Source: Myxocyprinus asiaticus | Taxonomy: Eukaryota > Chordata > Actinopteri > Cypriniformes > Catostomidae | Direction of reading: 5' to 3' | Assembly: GCF_019703515.2 (NCBI RefSeq) | Contig: NC_059346.1 | Coordinates: 49,769,501-49,833,500 of the forward strand | Length of the DNA stretch: 64,000 bases | Shown: in pieces, positions 20,641 through 32,150 of the stretch | Layout of the letters: each line of letters opens with the position of its first letter | Position numbering within the stretch: the first letter of the stretch is position 1 | The notes under the pieces: generated by a model | What the model was told of the DNA's origin: nothing | Database searches by the model: none | Seen by the model: only the letters and a program-made list of their open reading frames with translations | Program-made: the position numbers and the translations under genes

Positions 20641-22572
20641 GAATGTTCTAGGTTCAATACAAGTTAAGCTCAATCGACAGCATTTGTGGCATAATGTTGA
20701 TTACCACAAAATTAATTTCGACTCGTTCCTCCTTTTATTTAAAAAAATCGAGGTTGTGGGGCACTTACAATGAAAGTGAACGTGGGCAATTTGTGGAGGG
20801 TTTAAACACAGAAATGTGAAGCTTATAATTTTCTAAAAGCACTTACATTAATTCTTCTGTTAAAACTTGTGTATTATTTGAGCTGTAAAGTTGTTTAAAT
20901 GGTCATTTTTACAGTAATTTTAGGGTTTTAGGGTTTATTGACATTACATCATCATGGTAACGAAGTTGTAAAATTGGCAATAGCTTTACACAGAAAAGGT
21001 TAGTGAGTGATTTTTATCACACTAAAATCATGTTTACACACAAATCTTTTTTGTCTTGTGGTTATACTTTTGAAAAGGTATTTTAACATTTAAAAATTGG
21101 CCCCCATTCACATCTATTGTAAGTGCCTCACTGGAACCTTGATTTTTACTTTTTTTTAAAGGTGCAATATGTAAAAATTTTCATGTAATATTCGCCTTTT
21201 TTTTTTTACCAATGTGTGAACGGCTTGTAACGCAACTTAAAAAACGAGCCCTTTCTGGGCTTCCTAGGTTGCCTATTAAAGCCTGTAGACTGATTTTCAT
21301 GCAAAGGGAGCGGGTCGCTTTTGCTGGGAAAATACAAAGGATGTGACGTTTATGCGCACTCCCGAGAGACTTACCTCAGTAATAGCTTCTCTTCCATGAT
21401 TCAACAGCGACAACAAACTGCGACACTAGGTAACGTTATCTTAGAGATGGAATCCAGCAAATGTACGGCTCCCAGCACAACACCGACTCATATACAAACA
21501 AAAAACATTTATCTACTGAATCCCGTCTGGCTAAGCGGGAACGCGATCATGGTTGAGCGAAAACTAGAGTGAACATTGGCAGGGCATTTGATTCCTGGAG
21601 GGACCTTCGTTTGGTTTTGGGGATCAAAACCGACCCTGAATTGGCGTTCTTCTTATTGGACAGGTAAGCTTACATAACTGCAAAGCATGTGAAATATAGT
21701 GCCATAAGGGTTGATCTGTGTAATTTTAGCTAACTTGATCTTGCCTGCACAGTAACTGTCATAATCAGCATTAATCTGTAATTATTCAGCAAGGTAAACT
21801 ACAATAACACATGAAATGAATGCTAGACAATGTTCAAGATAATGCAAAAAGACCCATTCATTAGTGTAACGTAACTTGGTTATACAGAAAATATATACAC
21901 TCTATTATTATAAAACAATAGCGCATCGATGTATCAAAATGACAGTTGTGAAGGAATCACATCAATACTGAATTGTCAACATATCTATAATGTACAGTCT
22001 ATTTTATAAACAGCTACTGTCATCATCTACCAAATTTAGCTAACAGCTATTTATAAAGCTGGCTAGCTAGCTAACGCCGACATAGGCTATCGTATAAATG
22101 CAGTCAATGTGTCATGCAAAGAAAAGTGATTACTTCAAACTACAGTCTCGCATAGTCAGACCTATATCCACACTTTGTTTTAGCCCTGTTTCAGCACTGA
22201 AGATTCAAATATAATATGCAGTCTCAAAGTTTGTAGTAAAACAATCATAACTGCGTAATTTTAATTATGCTACCTCATCTGTCAGCATGATGTTGGTGAA
22301 TCATGTTCAGCCTCTTTGTACGTGTCATTGTTTTGGTCGATGCTCGCATCCCTATGGAGTGTGTGCACGAGTGCGAGCAACTGCAGTGTGCAATAGCTGG
22401 CTGCAGTTCACTTAACGGCCACAGGTGTCATTAATAACAAGGGTTTCTGAATCTTACATACTGCACCTTTAAAGAAAAGGAAGAACGAGTCGAAATTAAT
22501 TTTTGTGGCAATCAATATTATGCCACAAATGCTGTCGATTGAGCTTAACTTGTATTGAACCAGGAACATTCC
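20641..22572. mobile_element. fold-back DNA transposon with about 100-bp TIRs
   Basis: Left end GAATGTTCTAGGTTCAATAC pairs with the reverse complement of the right end at 22475-22572; nearly identical over about 95 bp (shared AAGTTAAGCTCAATCGACAG, ATTAATTTCGACTCGTTC). No transposase inside, so non-autonomous. It is interrupted by another element at 21160-22475. Superfamily not assigned. Confidence 0.85.
21160..22475. mobile_element. nested DNA element inside the fold-back element
   Basis: Left end TTAAAGGTGCAATATGTAA and right end (reverse complement) TTAAAGGTGCAGTATGTAA. It splits the right TIR region of the 20641-22572 element, so it inserted later. About 1.3 kb, with no recognisable transposase. 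Confidence 0.8.
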
Positions 22573-24152
22573 TTTAAAGCAAGGGGAATATACCAAATAC
22601 AATAAATAAATAAACAAATAAATAATAAACAATAAATCTGAAATTCATGGCCATTTTTCAATTAAACTGATTATAATTATAATATATATATTTTTTTTCA
22701 GCAGAGTCAGACCACCGGCAAGCCGATCAATATTCACTGTCCGTAATAATGTCCTTCCAAGCAATATGAATAAACAAATGTACAGCTGTCTCAATAACCA
22801 TTGCAAATATATTTATATTTTCAATGAATGAATTAAAGATACAAACTAAAATATAATTACAAATAAATATATGGTAAAAATGCATGGATTTGCATACATT
22901 TTGGATGATATACATAGCCTATTATTGAACTGTCTGGGTCAAGCTCTCAGACATCTTCTTTTCTTGCATGTATTGCGTTTTCCAAACATTTTGTGTGCAT
23001 CCAGCATTATTCACAGGTGTCCGTGTAATTTTTAATACATGATACAACATTCAAACTTGCACATTTTCGTCTGCAAAGCCCATAACTTTTAGAATGTGTT
23101 TTGGATGGCTTTCACTTAAGCATGTCTTAATGCCAGCGACCACACTATGTCTTTGTAGGCTATGCCATACATAATTCAAAATAACATATTTTTTTCTTTG
23201 GATGTCATTTATAATTCAATATAAAATGTTAATTCATTAATCATCATGTCTTTGTATGTCATTTATAATTCAATATAAAATGTTATTTCATTAATCATTT
23301 CTATTTTTGCTCTTTGTCCATGATGCAGACTTTATTTAGCATAAAAAAGTCGTGTAGGGAACGCCATCCTTTTCTCGTGGCCATATTTACAATGGACAAG
23401 GATATAATTTTAGTGGTATTATTATTTTTTTTTTTACTTCACTCTCGCAGAGTATAAAGTACAGCATTAAAAAGAGGCTTCTTGGCAATTCATTTTTTTG
23501 CTGGTTTCACACGTGCTCCACATCCGCCCACACCTTCTTTGCCTTCTGAATGTTGCAGTGCAAAGGTAAATGTGGTGGCACCTTTTCAAAAATGTCGCCA
23601 CAGTCCTGTGATATTCATTTACAATTTTCAATCTCACTGATAATAAAACTGACTATTTTATTTATGTATTTATGTTTTTACTGGTCATAAAATTTGTAAT
23701 GTAAATTTTTACATTAAATTAAAACTAAAAATTGCTTTTGGACCCCACTGTATGTTCACAATGACATTGAGATGATAACACACTATCACATTACTGTTGT
23801 TGTTTTTTCGTCTAGTTCAGTATGTACAAAAAACGCCTCCTCACCCCAATATTCCACACAACACCCTGCCATTACTGTCATGTGACACTGAATACGTCTT
23901 ATGCCAACCCATGGATCTGACAGCAATCTTGTCAAAGTACACTCAGCAGCGCAGAGTGAAAGCCCCTCTGTATCTCACAACCTCATTCATTTGGGGACCA
24001 TTCCTACACACTTTCACTCAGCCTGTGGACAGAGTAATCAGGACAGATTTTACTTGCTGTGATGGGTGGCCTGAAAATATAGAGAACAACTGCTGTGTGC
24101 TTGAAAAGAGATGTTTGGCTATTCACAAAAAGATATAGTGAGCAGGCATATG
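22573..24152. other. no gene seen; short direct duplication
   Basis: A stretch of about 45 bp (TGTCATTTATAATTCAATAT ...) is directly repeated at 23204-23249 and 23257-23300. The 113-codon plus ORF at 23797-24138 has no motif I recognise. Confidence 0.45.
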
Positions 24153-25845
24153 CAGGGATGTAAAGTACTTGAGTAATTATACTTCATTACTATACTTAAG
24201 TATTATTTTTTGGGATTTGTATTTTACTCGAGCGCAATTTAAACTGAATATTTGTACTTTTACTTAATTACATTTTCAAAGAAAAAATAGTACTTTTTAC
24301 TCCTTACAATTTCATTTAGACTTGAAAAGTACTCGTTACATTTTTGCAGATCATTTTCTTCCATCTTACCTTAATACTAACAAACCAATCAAACTGCACT
24401 GATGCCCAGTTTAAGTAAAATGTTATTTAGTCTGCCAATTTGATTTAACATAAATGTAACTGGCCACAACAGGGTCATTGGTCTTTGAGAAGTGACATCA
24501 CGTCTCACCACAACGCACAGCACCTTGATCTGTGCCTGAGACAAATTATCACAATCACTGGCAGAAGAAGATGGATGAACATCTGCAAGCACGGTCCAAG
24601 CTCAGTCACCAGAGCAAGAGCACCCATGGTCCTACTAGGGCAAAAAAAAAAAAATAATAAAAATAAAATAATTTTATCGATATCGATTCTCAAAAGCCAT
24701 GGATCGATCTTTACTCTATATGCAATCCTCCACTACAATAAGAGGAAATCACTTGCATTTGTAACCAGATTTCACGCTATATGACAAAAAATTTATAATT
24801 TGCCAACTGGCTGGTAAATGTTTCGATTTCACTCACCAGTGAATGAATTGTGACGTATAGTGGTGGAGGATTCAGCAGTGAGATCCTCTCACTGTGTGTT
24901 GAGAGTAAAAGTTGTTCTGTGTGTGTGTCCAAAGACGAGATCCATGCAACATATTTGTTATTGAATAATGTCTCTTTTAAAACCCTTTCTGTTCTTTGCA
25001 GTCAGCTGTTGATCAAAACAACAACAAATAAACATTCAATTCTAATCACGCATAGCACAGATGATATAAAGCCATTTGTGTCTTTTGTTAACTTTCGCTC
25101 ATTTACAGACACTCTTTACAGACATGCTGGGTTTCCTTAAAGATACAGTACGGGTTTTTAGCACGTGTTCAACAACTCAACAACTACAAATGATGCAATT
25201 AAACAATAAACATAATTTAACAAAATTAAATATATGCAATATAGTGTCATATTTATTGATTAAATACATTGATTTGTTCTATTTTAAAAATCTACAATGT
25301 GACAAATGATGAAAAACGAATAAAATATAATTAGAAAAAATATATATTTTCGTAATGCACCAAGTTAGAAGGTCCCCTGTATAATTCACAGCATTAGCTG
25401 AGAGAGAATTTATTTCACATGTAAGCAAAAGGGACATTATCACTGAAATATACCCATATGAATCAATATTGAATCTAAATAGAATCGAGAGCTTGTGAAT
25501 CGGAATCAAATCGGGAAATCTGTATCAATACCCAGCTCTAGGCCCAACCTTAGTGGATTATTTTCCTTTAGTGGAGCTAGTAAGGATTCATGCATGATGA
25601 AAGATGAAATGTCTCTATCTCACACTCACCAAGGAAATTTTCAAAAATCCGCCATCAAATCTATTGTCATTCTTGCTATGTTACTTTTACTTTTTTGATA
25701 CTTTAGTACAATTTAATGTGGTACTTTTTTACTTTCACTCAAGTATGTTTCTGACTAGATACTTGGACTTTTAATTGAATAAAATTTTCACTCAGTATCC
25801 ATACTTTCACTTAAGTATAATTTTGGAGTACTTTTTACACCCCTG
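24153..25845. mobile_element. Tol2-like hAT element, non-autonomous
   Basis: Left end CAGGGATGTAAAGTACTTGA and following 150 bp closely follow, as I recall it, one end of medaka Tol2 (hAT superfamily). The right end, reverse complemented, CAGGGGTGTAAAAAGTACTC, follows the other end. Flanking 8-mers GGCATATG (24145-24152) and GCCATATG (25846-25853) match at 7 of 8, the hAT target-duplication length. The interior has no transposase and holds another insertion. Confidence 0.88.
24630..25545. mobile_element. nested MITE inside the Tol2-like element
   Basis: Interior block with ends containing TATCGATTCTCAAAAGCC on the left and GAATCGAGAGCTTGTGAATC ... TATCAATACCCAGCTCTAG on the right, a motif set typical of repeated fish hAT-type MITEs. 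Exact ends are uncertain. Confidence 0.5.
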
Positions 25846-25924
25846 GCCATATGTGTGAGGAATCATGGAACAGATTCAGGAGGTTGGATAAAAGGCTGGC
25901 TTTGAATCACATTTATGCAATCAT

Positions 25925-26090
25925 TAAAGGGATAGCTCTCACAATATTAAAAGTTCTGTTATCATTTACTCACCTCATGTTGTTCCAAAGCTGATTTCCT
26001 TCTTCCGTGGAACACAAAAAGAGATGTTAGGCCTCACTCCCCATTCATTTTCATTGCAACGAAATTGAATAGCAAGTGAGACCCTCTCCT
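25925..26090 (+). repeat. interspersed repeat fragment
   Basis: AAAGGGATAGCTCTCACAAT and CTCATGTTGTTCCAAAGC, a very common fish repeat motif. Related pieces are at 14.6 kb and 43.2 kb, inverted. Confidence 0.6.
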
Positions 26091-26749
26091 TTTGTGGTCT
26101 AAAGAAGAAAAAAAAGGGGTTTGGATTTTTGCGTCGACTGACCTTTTAAAATTCATTTATTAATTTCAGTTCCACATCTAACACCTATGAATGCAATATG
26201 AGGTATTCATCTGATTTGAAATAAGCTTGTGGGATTGTCTCATAGCACCAGACATAAACAGATTGAATGACAGGGTTGAGCTGCCATTATGTGTGATGTG
26301 AAGTCAGCCACAGCTCATCAGCTTCAATGCCAGACGAGCAGATAAGTCAGTCCCTTGGGGCACACATTATGCATCTATCAAATCCACTATGAACATCGTG
26401 GAGTGCTCCACATTGAAAGTCAATGCCATCAGTTCTTATATGAAGCATGGTGGTGCTGAAATCTTTTGTCCTTTTTTCTATTAAACAGGCACAGTTTTTG
26501 GAATGACATACAGCCAGGGTGAATATCAGACTGCACAGCCTTTTTCTGCCACACTTATAGCATAATGCTAAACACGTTTTCTCAGCTGGATAAAGAAGTT
26601 CTTTGGGAAAAGGGGAGACCAAAACAGCAGAAATCGTAGCAGAAATCACACCTCTCTGAGCCGGGCTGTCTTTTACTTTTGGAAACTCGCAGTGATATAA
26701 CATTTTCCATGGTTTCCCCTGTTGCTGTGTGCAAAAAGTGTCAGCCTGA

Positions 26750-27150
26750 TCTCATGAAATTTACGTAACTGTGACAACATTTTTGCAAAATGAAATTATG
26801 TGCTTCATTACACGTTTCGCTGCAGTTTCCCAGTAAATTGTCCAGTGAGGGGCGCCAAAAGTGAGTGAAATGGTGTTGTAATCAGACAAGGTTTTTAAGG
26901 TGTAAGTTAGATGGAGGTTTTAAAGAGTAAAACGCACCTCCATAACCAACAACTTTAACCTAAACCTAACCGATTATGTCCTAAAAGCAAATGCGTCATG
27001 AAAAGCTTATTTTCTGAAGCAACCACGGCATTTCATGTCACTCCTATGACACTTTCATCTCAAGTGCTAGCTTGTGCGCTTGGCTGTGCTCAAGCCTTGG
27101 TCTCTGAGTCCAAAGTACAACACTCTATCAGGTGAGCTACCATGGCAGCT
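26750..27150 (-). mobile_element. tRNA-derived SINE, copy 1
   Basis: The 5' end (right side, minus strand) begins GCCATGGTAGCTCACCTGAT, with an A-box-like TGGTAGCTCACC and a B-box-like GGCTTGAGCAC. The body contains TAGGTTTAGGTTAAAG and the 3' end reads TGAGATCAGG. Same family, opposite strand, at 63.0 kb. Confidence 0.75.
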
Positions 27151-27205
27151 AATCACACTGGAAGTGTGTAAATGTAGGTTGTCTGTAAAATAAGCGTTAA
27201 ATTTA

Positions 27206-27595
27206 GAGCTGTCAATGTTAACACGTTAATGCATGCAATTATTTTAAAAAGTTTAACGCGTTATTTTTCTTAATCGCGTTTAAAACACTTACCGTTAATA
27301 AAGCACAAACAAGCAAAAACACTGGTGGGACTAGGGCGGAACCCATAAGTATAAATACGTCGAAGCCTCATTCGGCTGATTTGGATACGTTCCGTATGGG
27401 GGAAAAAAACTGTTTAAGAAGTGAAGTCAGGATTTTTTTTATTTTTATATCATCTAACATATTGGCCAAAGTTTATAGAAAATCAGATAACCTGAAAGTT
27501 GGCTGGAAAAGTCAATAGACTTTATATGACCATATCTGTCAATTTACATTAATGTGTTGATGGACAGCTCTTGATAGTGGCTGATAAAGTATCTA
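27206..27595. mobile_element. left part of a MITE split by the LINE
   Basis: Begins AGAGCTGTCAATGTTAACAC with AACGCGTT/TTAATCGCG motifs typical of a common fish DNA element whose ends carry repeated ATTAATCGC. The matching right part is at 30370-30712. Confidence 0.5.
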
Positions 27596-28092
27596 AGGTA
27601 TCTCAAATCAAATCACTTTTATTGTCAAACAACCATATACATGAGTGCAATTGTGTGTGAAATTCTTGGGTGCAGTTCCGAGCAACATACGTAGCAGTCA
27701 TGACAGTGCTGAGACATATACCAATTTACAATAAACTTCAGATTTACACAACACAATTTAAAATCTAATATACACATAATTACACACAACACAATATACA
27801 AATAATAACATACAATGTACAGTATACAATACACACAATATAGAATACACATTATACAATATAAAATAGTATAAATAGTATATATAAAATGTACAGTAGG
27901 TTGGATTGTACTGTACTGACATTCAAGCTGTCGGTTGATAGTCAGTTGCCAGAGTGTTGTTAAGAGAGAATATAATTTATGACAGTCAGTATGAGATAAT
28001 AAGATTAATAAAATGCAGTGCTGATGTATATTGATCGTGAGAGATCAAGAGTTCAAAAGTCTGATTGCTTGGGGGAAGAATCTCTCATGAAG

Positions 28093-29915
28093 TCAGCTGG
28101 TGTGGGTCCTGATGCTGCGATACCACCTGCCTGATGGTAGCAGTGACAACAGCCCATGGTTCGGGTGGCTGGAGTCTCTGATGATCTTCCGAGCTTTTTT
28201 CACACACCGCCTGGTATATATGTCCTGGAGGGAGGGAAGCTCACCTCCGATGATGTGTCTGGCAGTTCGCACCATCCTTTGCAGGGCTTTGCGGTTGTGA
28301 TGCTCTCTACAGTGCTGGTGTAGAACCGTGTGAGGATGTGGCGGTTCATTCCAAACTTCCTCAGCCATCTCAGGAAGAAGAGGCACCAATGAGCCTTCTT
28401 CACAATGGCCTCAGTGTGGACAGACCATGTGAGTTCCTCAGTGATGTGGACACCGAGGAACTTGAAGCTGCTGACTCTCTCCACTGGTGCTCCATTGATG
28501 GTGATGGGGCTGTGTTCTCTTTCTCTTCTCCTGAAGTCCAACACAAGCTCATTTGTCTTACTGACGTTGAGGGAGAGGTTGTGCTCCTGACACCAGTGTG
28601 TCAGAGTGTGCACCTCCTCTCTGTAGGCTGTTTCATCATTGTCAGTGATCAGATCTACCACCGTCATATCATCAGCAAACTTAATGATGGCATTGGAGCT
28701 GTGTGTTGCCACACAGTCATGTGTGTACAGGGAATACAGGAGTGGGCTGAGAACACAGCTGTGTGGGTCTCCAGTGTTGAGGGTCAGTGATGAGGAGATG
28801 TTACTGCCCATTCTAACCGCCTGGCGTCTGCTTGACAGGAAGACCAGGATCTAGCTGCACAGCGAGCTGTTTAAGCCCAGAGCCCGGAGTTTCTCATCAA
28901 GCTTGGAGGGCACTATGGTGTTGAATGCTGAGCTGTAGTCTACAAACAGCATTCTCACATAAGTGTTCCTTTTTTCCAGGTGGGAGAGAGCAGTGTGTAG
29001 TGTAGATGCAACGGCATCATCAGTGGAGCGGTTGTTGCGGTAAGCAAACTGCAATGGGTCCAGTGAGGGAGGTAGCACAGAGCAGATGTAATCTCTGATT
29101 AGTCTCTCAAAGCATTTGCTGATGATGGGGGTCAGAGCAACAGGACGCCAGTCATTTAAGCAAGTGATTTTGGATTGCTTTGGTACAGGCACAATGGTGG
29201 ACATTTTGAAGCATGTGAGGACCACAGACAAGGAGAGGGAAAGGTTGAAAATGTCCGTAAAAACACCAGCCAGTTGGTTCACGCATGCTCTGATGACACG
29301 GCCCGGAATGCCGTCTGGACCCGCAGCTTTGCGGATATTCACCCGTCTGAAGGATCGGGTTACATCAGCTACAGAGACGGAGAGTGAACTAACCTCTGTA
29401 GTTTCGGCCGCGAGAGCTCTCTCCGCGAGGGCGGTGTTATTTCCCTTGAAATGAGCATAAAAAGTATTTAGCTCATCCGGGAGAGAGGCAGCTTTGTTCA
29501 CGGCAGAGTTTTTATTCCCTTTAAAGTCTGTGATGATGTTAATTCCCTGCCACATGCTTCTAGAGTTGGTGGTGTTAAACTGTCCTTCAATCTTGTTCCT
29601 GTACTGGCGTTTTGCTGCTCTGATAGTTTTGCGGAGGGCATAACTGGCTTGTTTATGCTCCTCTGCGTTTCCAGAATTAAAAGCAGAGGTCCACACATTA
29701 AGTGCCGTGTGAACATCGCTATTAATCCAAGGTTTCTGGTTCTGGTAAATCCGTATTGTTTTGGTCGGAACAACATCCTCTACACACTTTCTGATGAAAT
29801 AAGTTACGCTATCAGCGTAAAGCTCGATGTCATCATCAGAGGCGGACCGGAACATCGCTCTGTCCGCTCGGTGCACGGAGAACCCCACGGGTCTGGAATC
29901 TCCGCAGACATCCAA
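28093..29915 (-). pseudogene. non-LTR reverse transcriptase, broken
   Basis: From about 29890 leftward: [16 protein letters not shown], then [19 protein letters not shown], then YVRMLFVDYSSAFNTI (RT core) up to a stop at 28851-28853. The frame reopens at 28811 with CVLSPLLYSLYTHDC and KFADDMTVV (the RT catalytic FADD box), then FLGVHI. A further frame change near 28280 leads into RHIIGGELPSLQDIYTRRC, the usual fish L2 C-terminus. RT would copy the element's RNA at a nicked target. Confidence 0.88.
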
Positions 29916-30301
29916 GTTTCTGTAAGGCAGTTAATGCAGCAGTCCCTCGTCTCTCCTTGGAAAGAGATCCGCGCTCTCAGCTTGCAGAGCTTGTTGTCCA
30001 GAGATTGAACATTTGCCAGTAGAATACTGGGTAGCGGGGGTCGATTTGCGTGACGTCTTACTCTGATGAGAACGCCGGCTCTATTTCCCCTTTTCCTTCT
30101 GTGTTTCCACGGCCGGGCTGCCCAGACAAAGGGCTCTGCTGTCGTGTTTGTAACCGCTGTCGGGTCGGCATTGAGGAATTTGAAGTCCGGTTTATGGTGT
30201 GTAATTGCAGAACCAATGTACAAAAGTGTTTGTCTGTCGTAGACAATAAGGCAGACAACATTCAAGACAAAAAACATAAGAATTGTAAACAAAACAAACA
30301 A
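29916..30301 (-). pseudogene. start of LINE endonuclease domain
   Basis: Contains PPLPSILLANVQSLDNKLCKL and NCLTETWMS, the first two motifs (N and E residues) of the apurinic-type endonuclease of L2-like LINEs. The catalytic D/H motifs are absent. The sequence jumps, near 29880, from the HRADR motif to a region just before RT, indicating an internal deletion of more than half the domain. Confidence 0.8.
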
Positions 30302-30369
30302 AAAACTACAATGTTGTGTCGGAGCTCACAACGTAGCAGCCATACTCGGCGCCATCTAATTAGGTATCT

Positions 30370-30712
30370 ATAGATATTTATGGCGGAAGCTTTGCGATGT
30401 GTCCGCCAAAGTCATTAGACTGACACAGCAATGGGAAAGGACCTCTTAATGCTATTTGTATGTAAAAACCAAGACTTGTGACGGAAAGCAGGTACCATGC
30501 AGCCTCTGTAAGGCACAGTTTAATTACCACAGTAGCAGGTCAAGTCTTAACTATCATGAAAATGCAGAATGAGATGTCTTCTATCTTTATATATTTTTTC
30601 TTTCCTAAAAAAGGAAATAAATGCATTTTGACAGTAAAAGAAGATATACAGATTAAAATTTTAGTACTTTCAAAATATGCGATTAATCTTGATAAAACAT
30701 TTTAATCGACTA
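30370..30712. mobile_element. right part of a MITE split by the LINE
   Basis: Ends with ATGCGATTAATCTTG and TTTTAATCGACTAACTGG, the counterpart of the AATCGCG end at 27.2 kb. It resumes right after the LINE's target duplication. Confidence 0.45.
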
Positions 30713-31299
30713 ACTGGACTAGTTAAAATGTATCGTTTTTCAAATGATGTGTTAGAATAAAAGTGTTTAGATATCATAAATAGTAGTGTGTGAGTAACAG
30801 AGCATAAAATATGTGTTTATAAAGTAATAATCAGCAGTTGTAGTGATGATTTGTGTGAAAGTGAATAAAATGCACAGTTGTTGTAGCACAATGGAAATGT
30901 AGAACGCAGCACATAAAACTCTTTTTGAAAAACTTTTTTTTATTAAGGTTCATATTATGAGACTAGGTTGAATGTGGTACTTTAAGAATCACCCACTCAT
31001 TAAATTGGTTTCTTACGTAAAATCATGTATCGTTTGATTATGTACTGGATGTGACTTGAGTATGTGTTTTTATAATAATTTTTTTTACATTTATGACAAG
31101 CTGTTTTTTAATGTATGCATCAGTACCAAGCGAATGTGGTCTGTCTGGTGAATGTGATCTAATCCCTATTGTTCTTCCCCCTGCAACCTTAGAATCCCAT
31201 TTGATGTGTAATCTTGTTCTGCTGTTAATCCTAATCTCTACGGCATCAACGGGCAGAACTCAAATATCATATCTCTTCATTTGTCATGTTTTTTACAGG

Positions 31300-31433
31300 T
31301 TGCTTTGCTAAGACATTGCTAGGTGGTTGCTAAGAGTTTCTGGGTGGTTGCTAGATGGTTGCTAAATGGCCCAAGTCAAAAGCACCCACCACCATGTTTC
31401 TATGATATTCTGGTCCTGAGATATGAAGATACA
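31300..31433 (+). repeat. interspersed repeat, copy 3 (as at 7.5 kb)
   Basis: GCTAGGTGGTTGCTAAGAG, GGTGGTTGCTAGATGG and TCTATGATATTCTGGTCC. The rest of the copy resumes at about 32070-32140 after inserted elements. Confidence 0.6.
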
Positions 31434-31505
31434 GTAGCTCAACTAGTAGAGCATGGGACTCACAATGTTAAAATCATAGGTTCAATTCCCAGGGAATGCG
31501 CATAT
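31434..31505 (+). mobile_element. tRNA-like SINE head
   Basis: CAGTAGCTCAACTAGTAGAG (A-box-like) and TAGGTTCAATTCCCAGG (B-box-like), 34 bp apart, as in fish tRNA-derived SINEs. No clear body follows, so this is a truncated copy and not a working tRNA (no foldable acceptor stem). Confidence 0.6.
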
Positions 31506-31511
31506 TGATAA

Positions 31512-31952
31512 TATACATTCACTGAGCACTTTATTTGGAACATTACGGTCTTAATGAAGTTCCAGACGTAGTCTTCTGCTGTTGTAACATCAGCAGACAT
31601 CTCATCAACAAAGCATTTCCATCCGCAGAACTGCTGCTCACTGGATGTTTTTTGTTTTTGGCACAATTCTAAGTAAACTCTAGAAACTGTTGTGCATGTA
31701 AATCCCAGGAAATCAGCAGTTACAGAAATACTTAAACCAGTCCTTCTGGCACCAACAATCATACCATGGTCAAAATTACTGAGAACACATTTTTTCCCCC
31801 TTTCTGATGGTTGATGTGAACATCAACTGAAGCTCCTGACACGTATCTGCATGATTTTATGTATTGCACTGCTGCCACACGATTGGCTGAGATGATAATT
31901 GCACAAATAAGTAGGTGTACAGGTGTTCCTAGTAAAGTGTTCAGTGAGTGTA
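31512..31952 (-). mobile_element. Tc1-derived MITE
   Basis: Ends TTCACTGAGCACTTTATTTG and (inverted) ACTCACTGAACACTTTAC. On the minus strand the fragment MIVGARRTGLSISVTADFLG shows the helix-turn-helix start of a Tc1 transposase. Same family as 49.4 kb. Confidence 0.8.
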
Positions 31953-32069
31953 TATACATTAAAGCATTGTGGAAAAAAGTGTTTGCCAAACGAGTGGCTC
32001 GAATATGGCTCGGGACCCTTTTCCAATGGGATTTTTTCATCTGTTTTACTGCAAGTCTAATTGCAGAGA

Positions 32070-32150
32070 AAAGTAATAGTACACCACACCACACAATTTG
32101 AGGTATCATTCATGTCCTTTGTGCTATGAGTTAAAATACAAGCCGAAGTT
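32070..32150 (+). repeat. continuation of interspersed repeat copy 3
   Basis: GAAAAGTAATAGTACACC and GAGGTATCATTCATG match 7712-7770. Confidence 0.5.

Larger units (their letters stand above)
27604..30361 (-). mobile_element. L2-type LINE with target duplication, internally deleted
   Basis: Bounded by a perfect 8-bp duplication AGGTATCT (27596-27603 and 30362-30369). The 5' end (right) reads ATGGCGCCGAGTATGG; the 3' end (left) ends in GTGATTTGATTTG repeats rather than poly-A. Coding parts: start of an endonuclease, then reverse transcriptase. Most of the endonuclease is missing and there is a frameshift, so it is dead, yet both ends are present. The 3' tail recurs at 52.9 kb. Confidence 0.9.

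Noticed and set aside
23797..24138. 113-codon ORF as a host gene exon
   Set aside because: No recognisable domain and no splice-site or repeat support; runs up to the edge of the Tol2-like insertion.
26347..26703. 118-codon minus ORF as a gene
   Set aside because: Composition and lack of motifs suggest chance; no supporting signals nearby.
28338..28854. Plus-strand ORFs (up to 150 codons) within the LINE
   Set aside because: Antisense of the reverse transcriptase; the minus strand carries the recognisable motifs.
29116..30373. Plus-strand ORFs over the LINE 5' half
   Set aside because: Antisense shadows of endonuclease/RT sequence.
31434..31505. Possible tRNA gene
   Set aside because: A- and B-box-like motifs are present but the sequence does not make a tRNA cloverleaf with a paired acceptor stem; a SINE head fits better.
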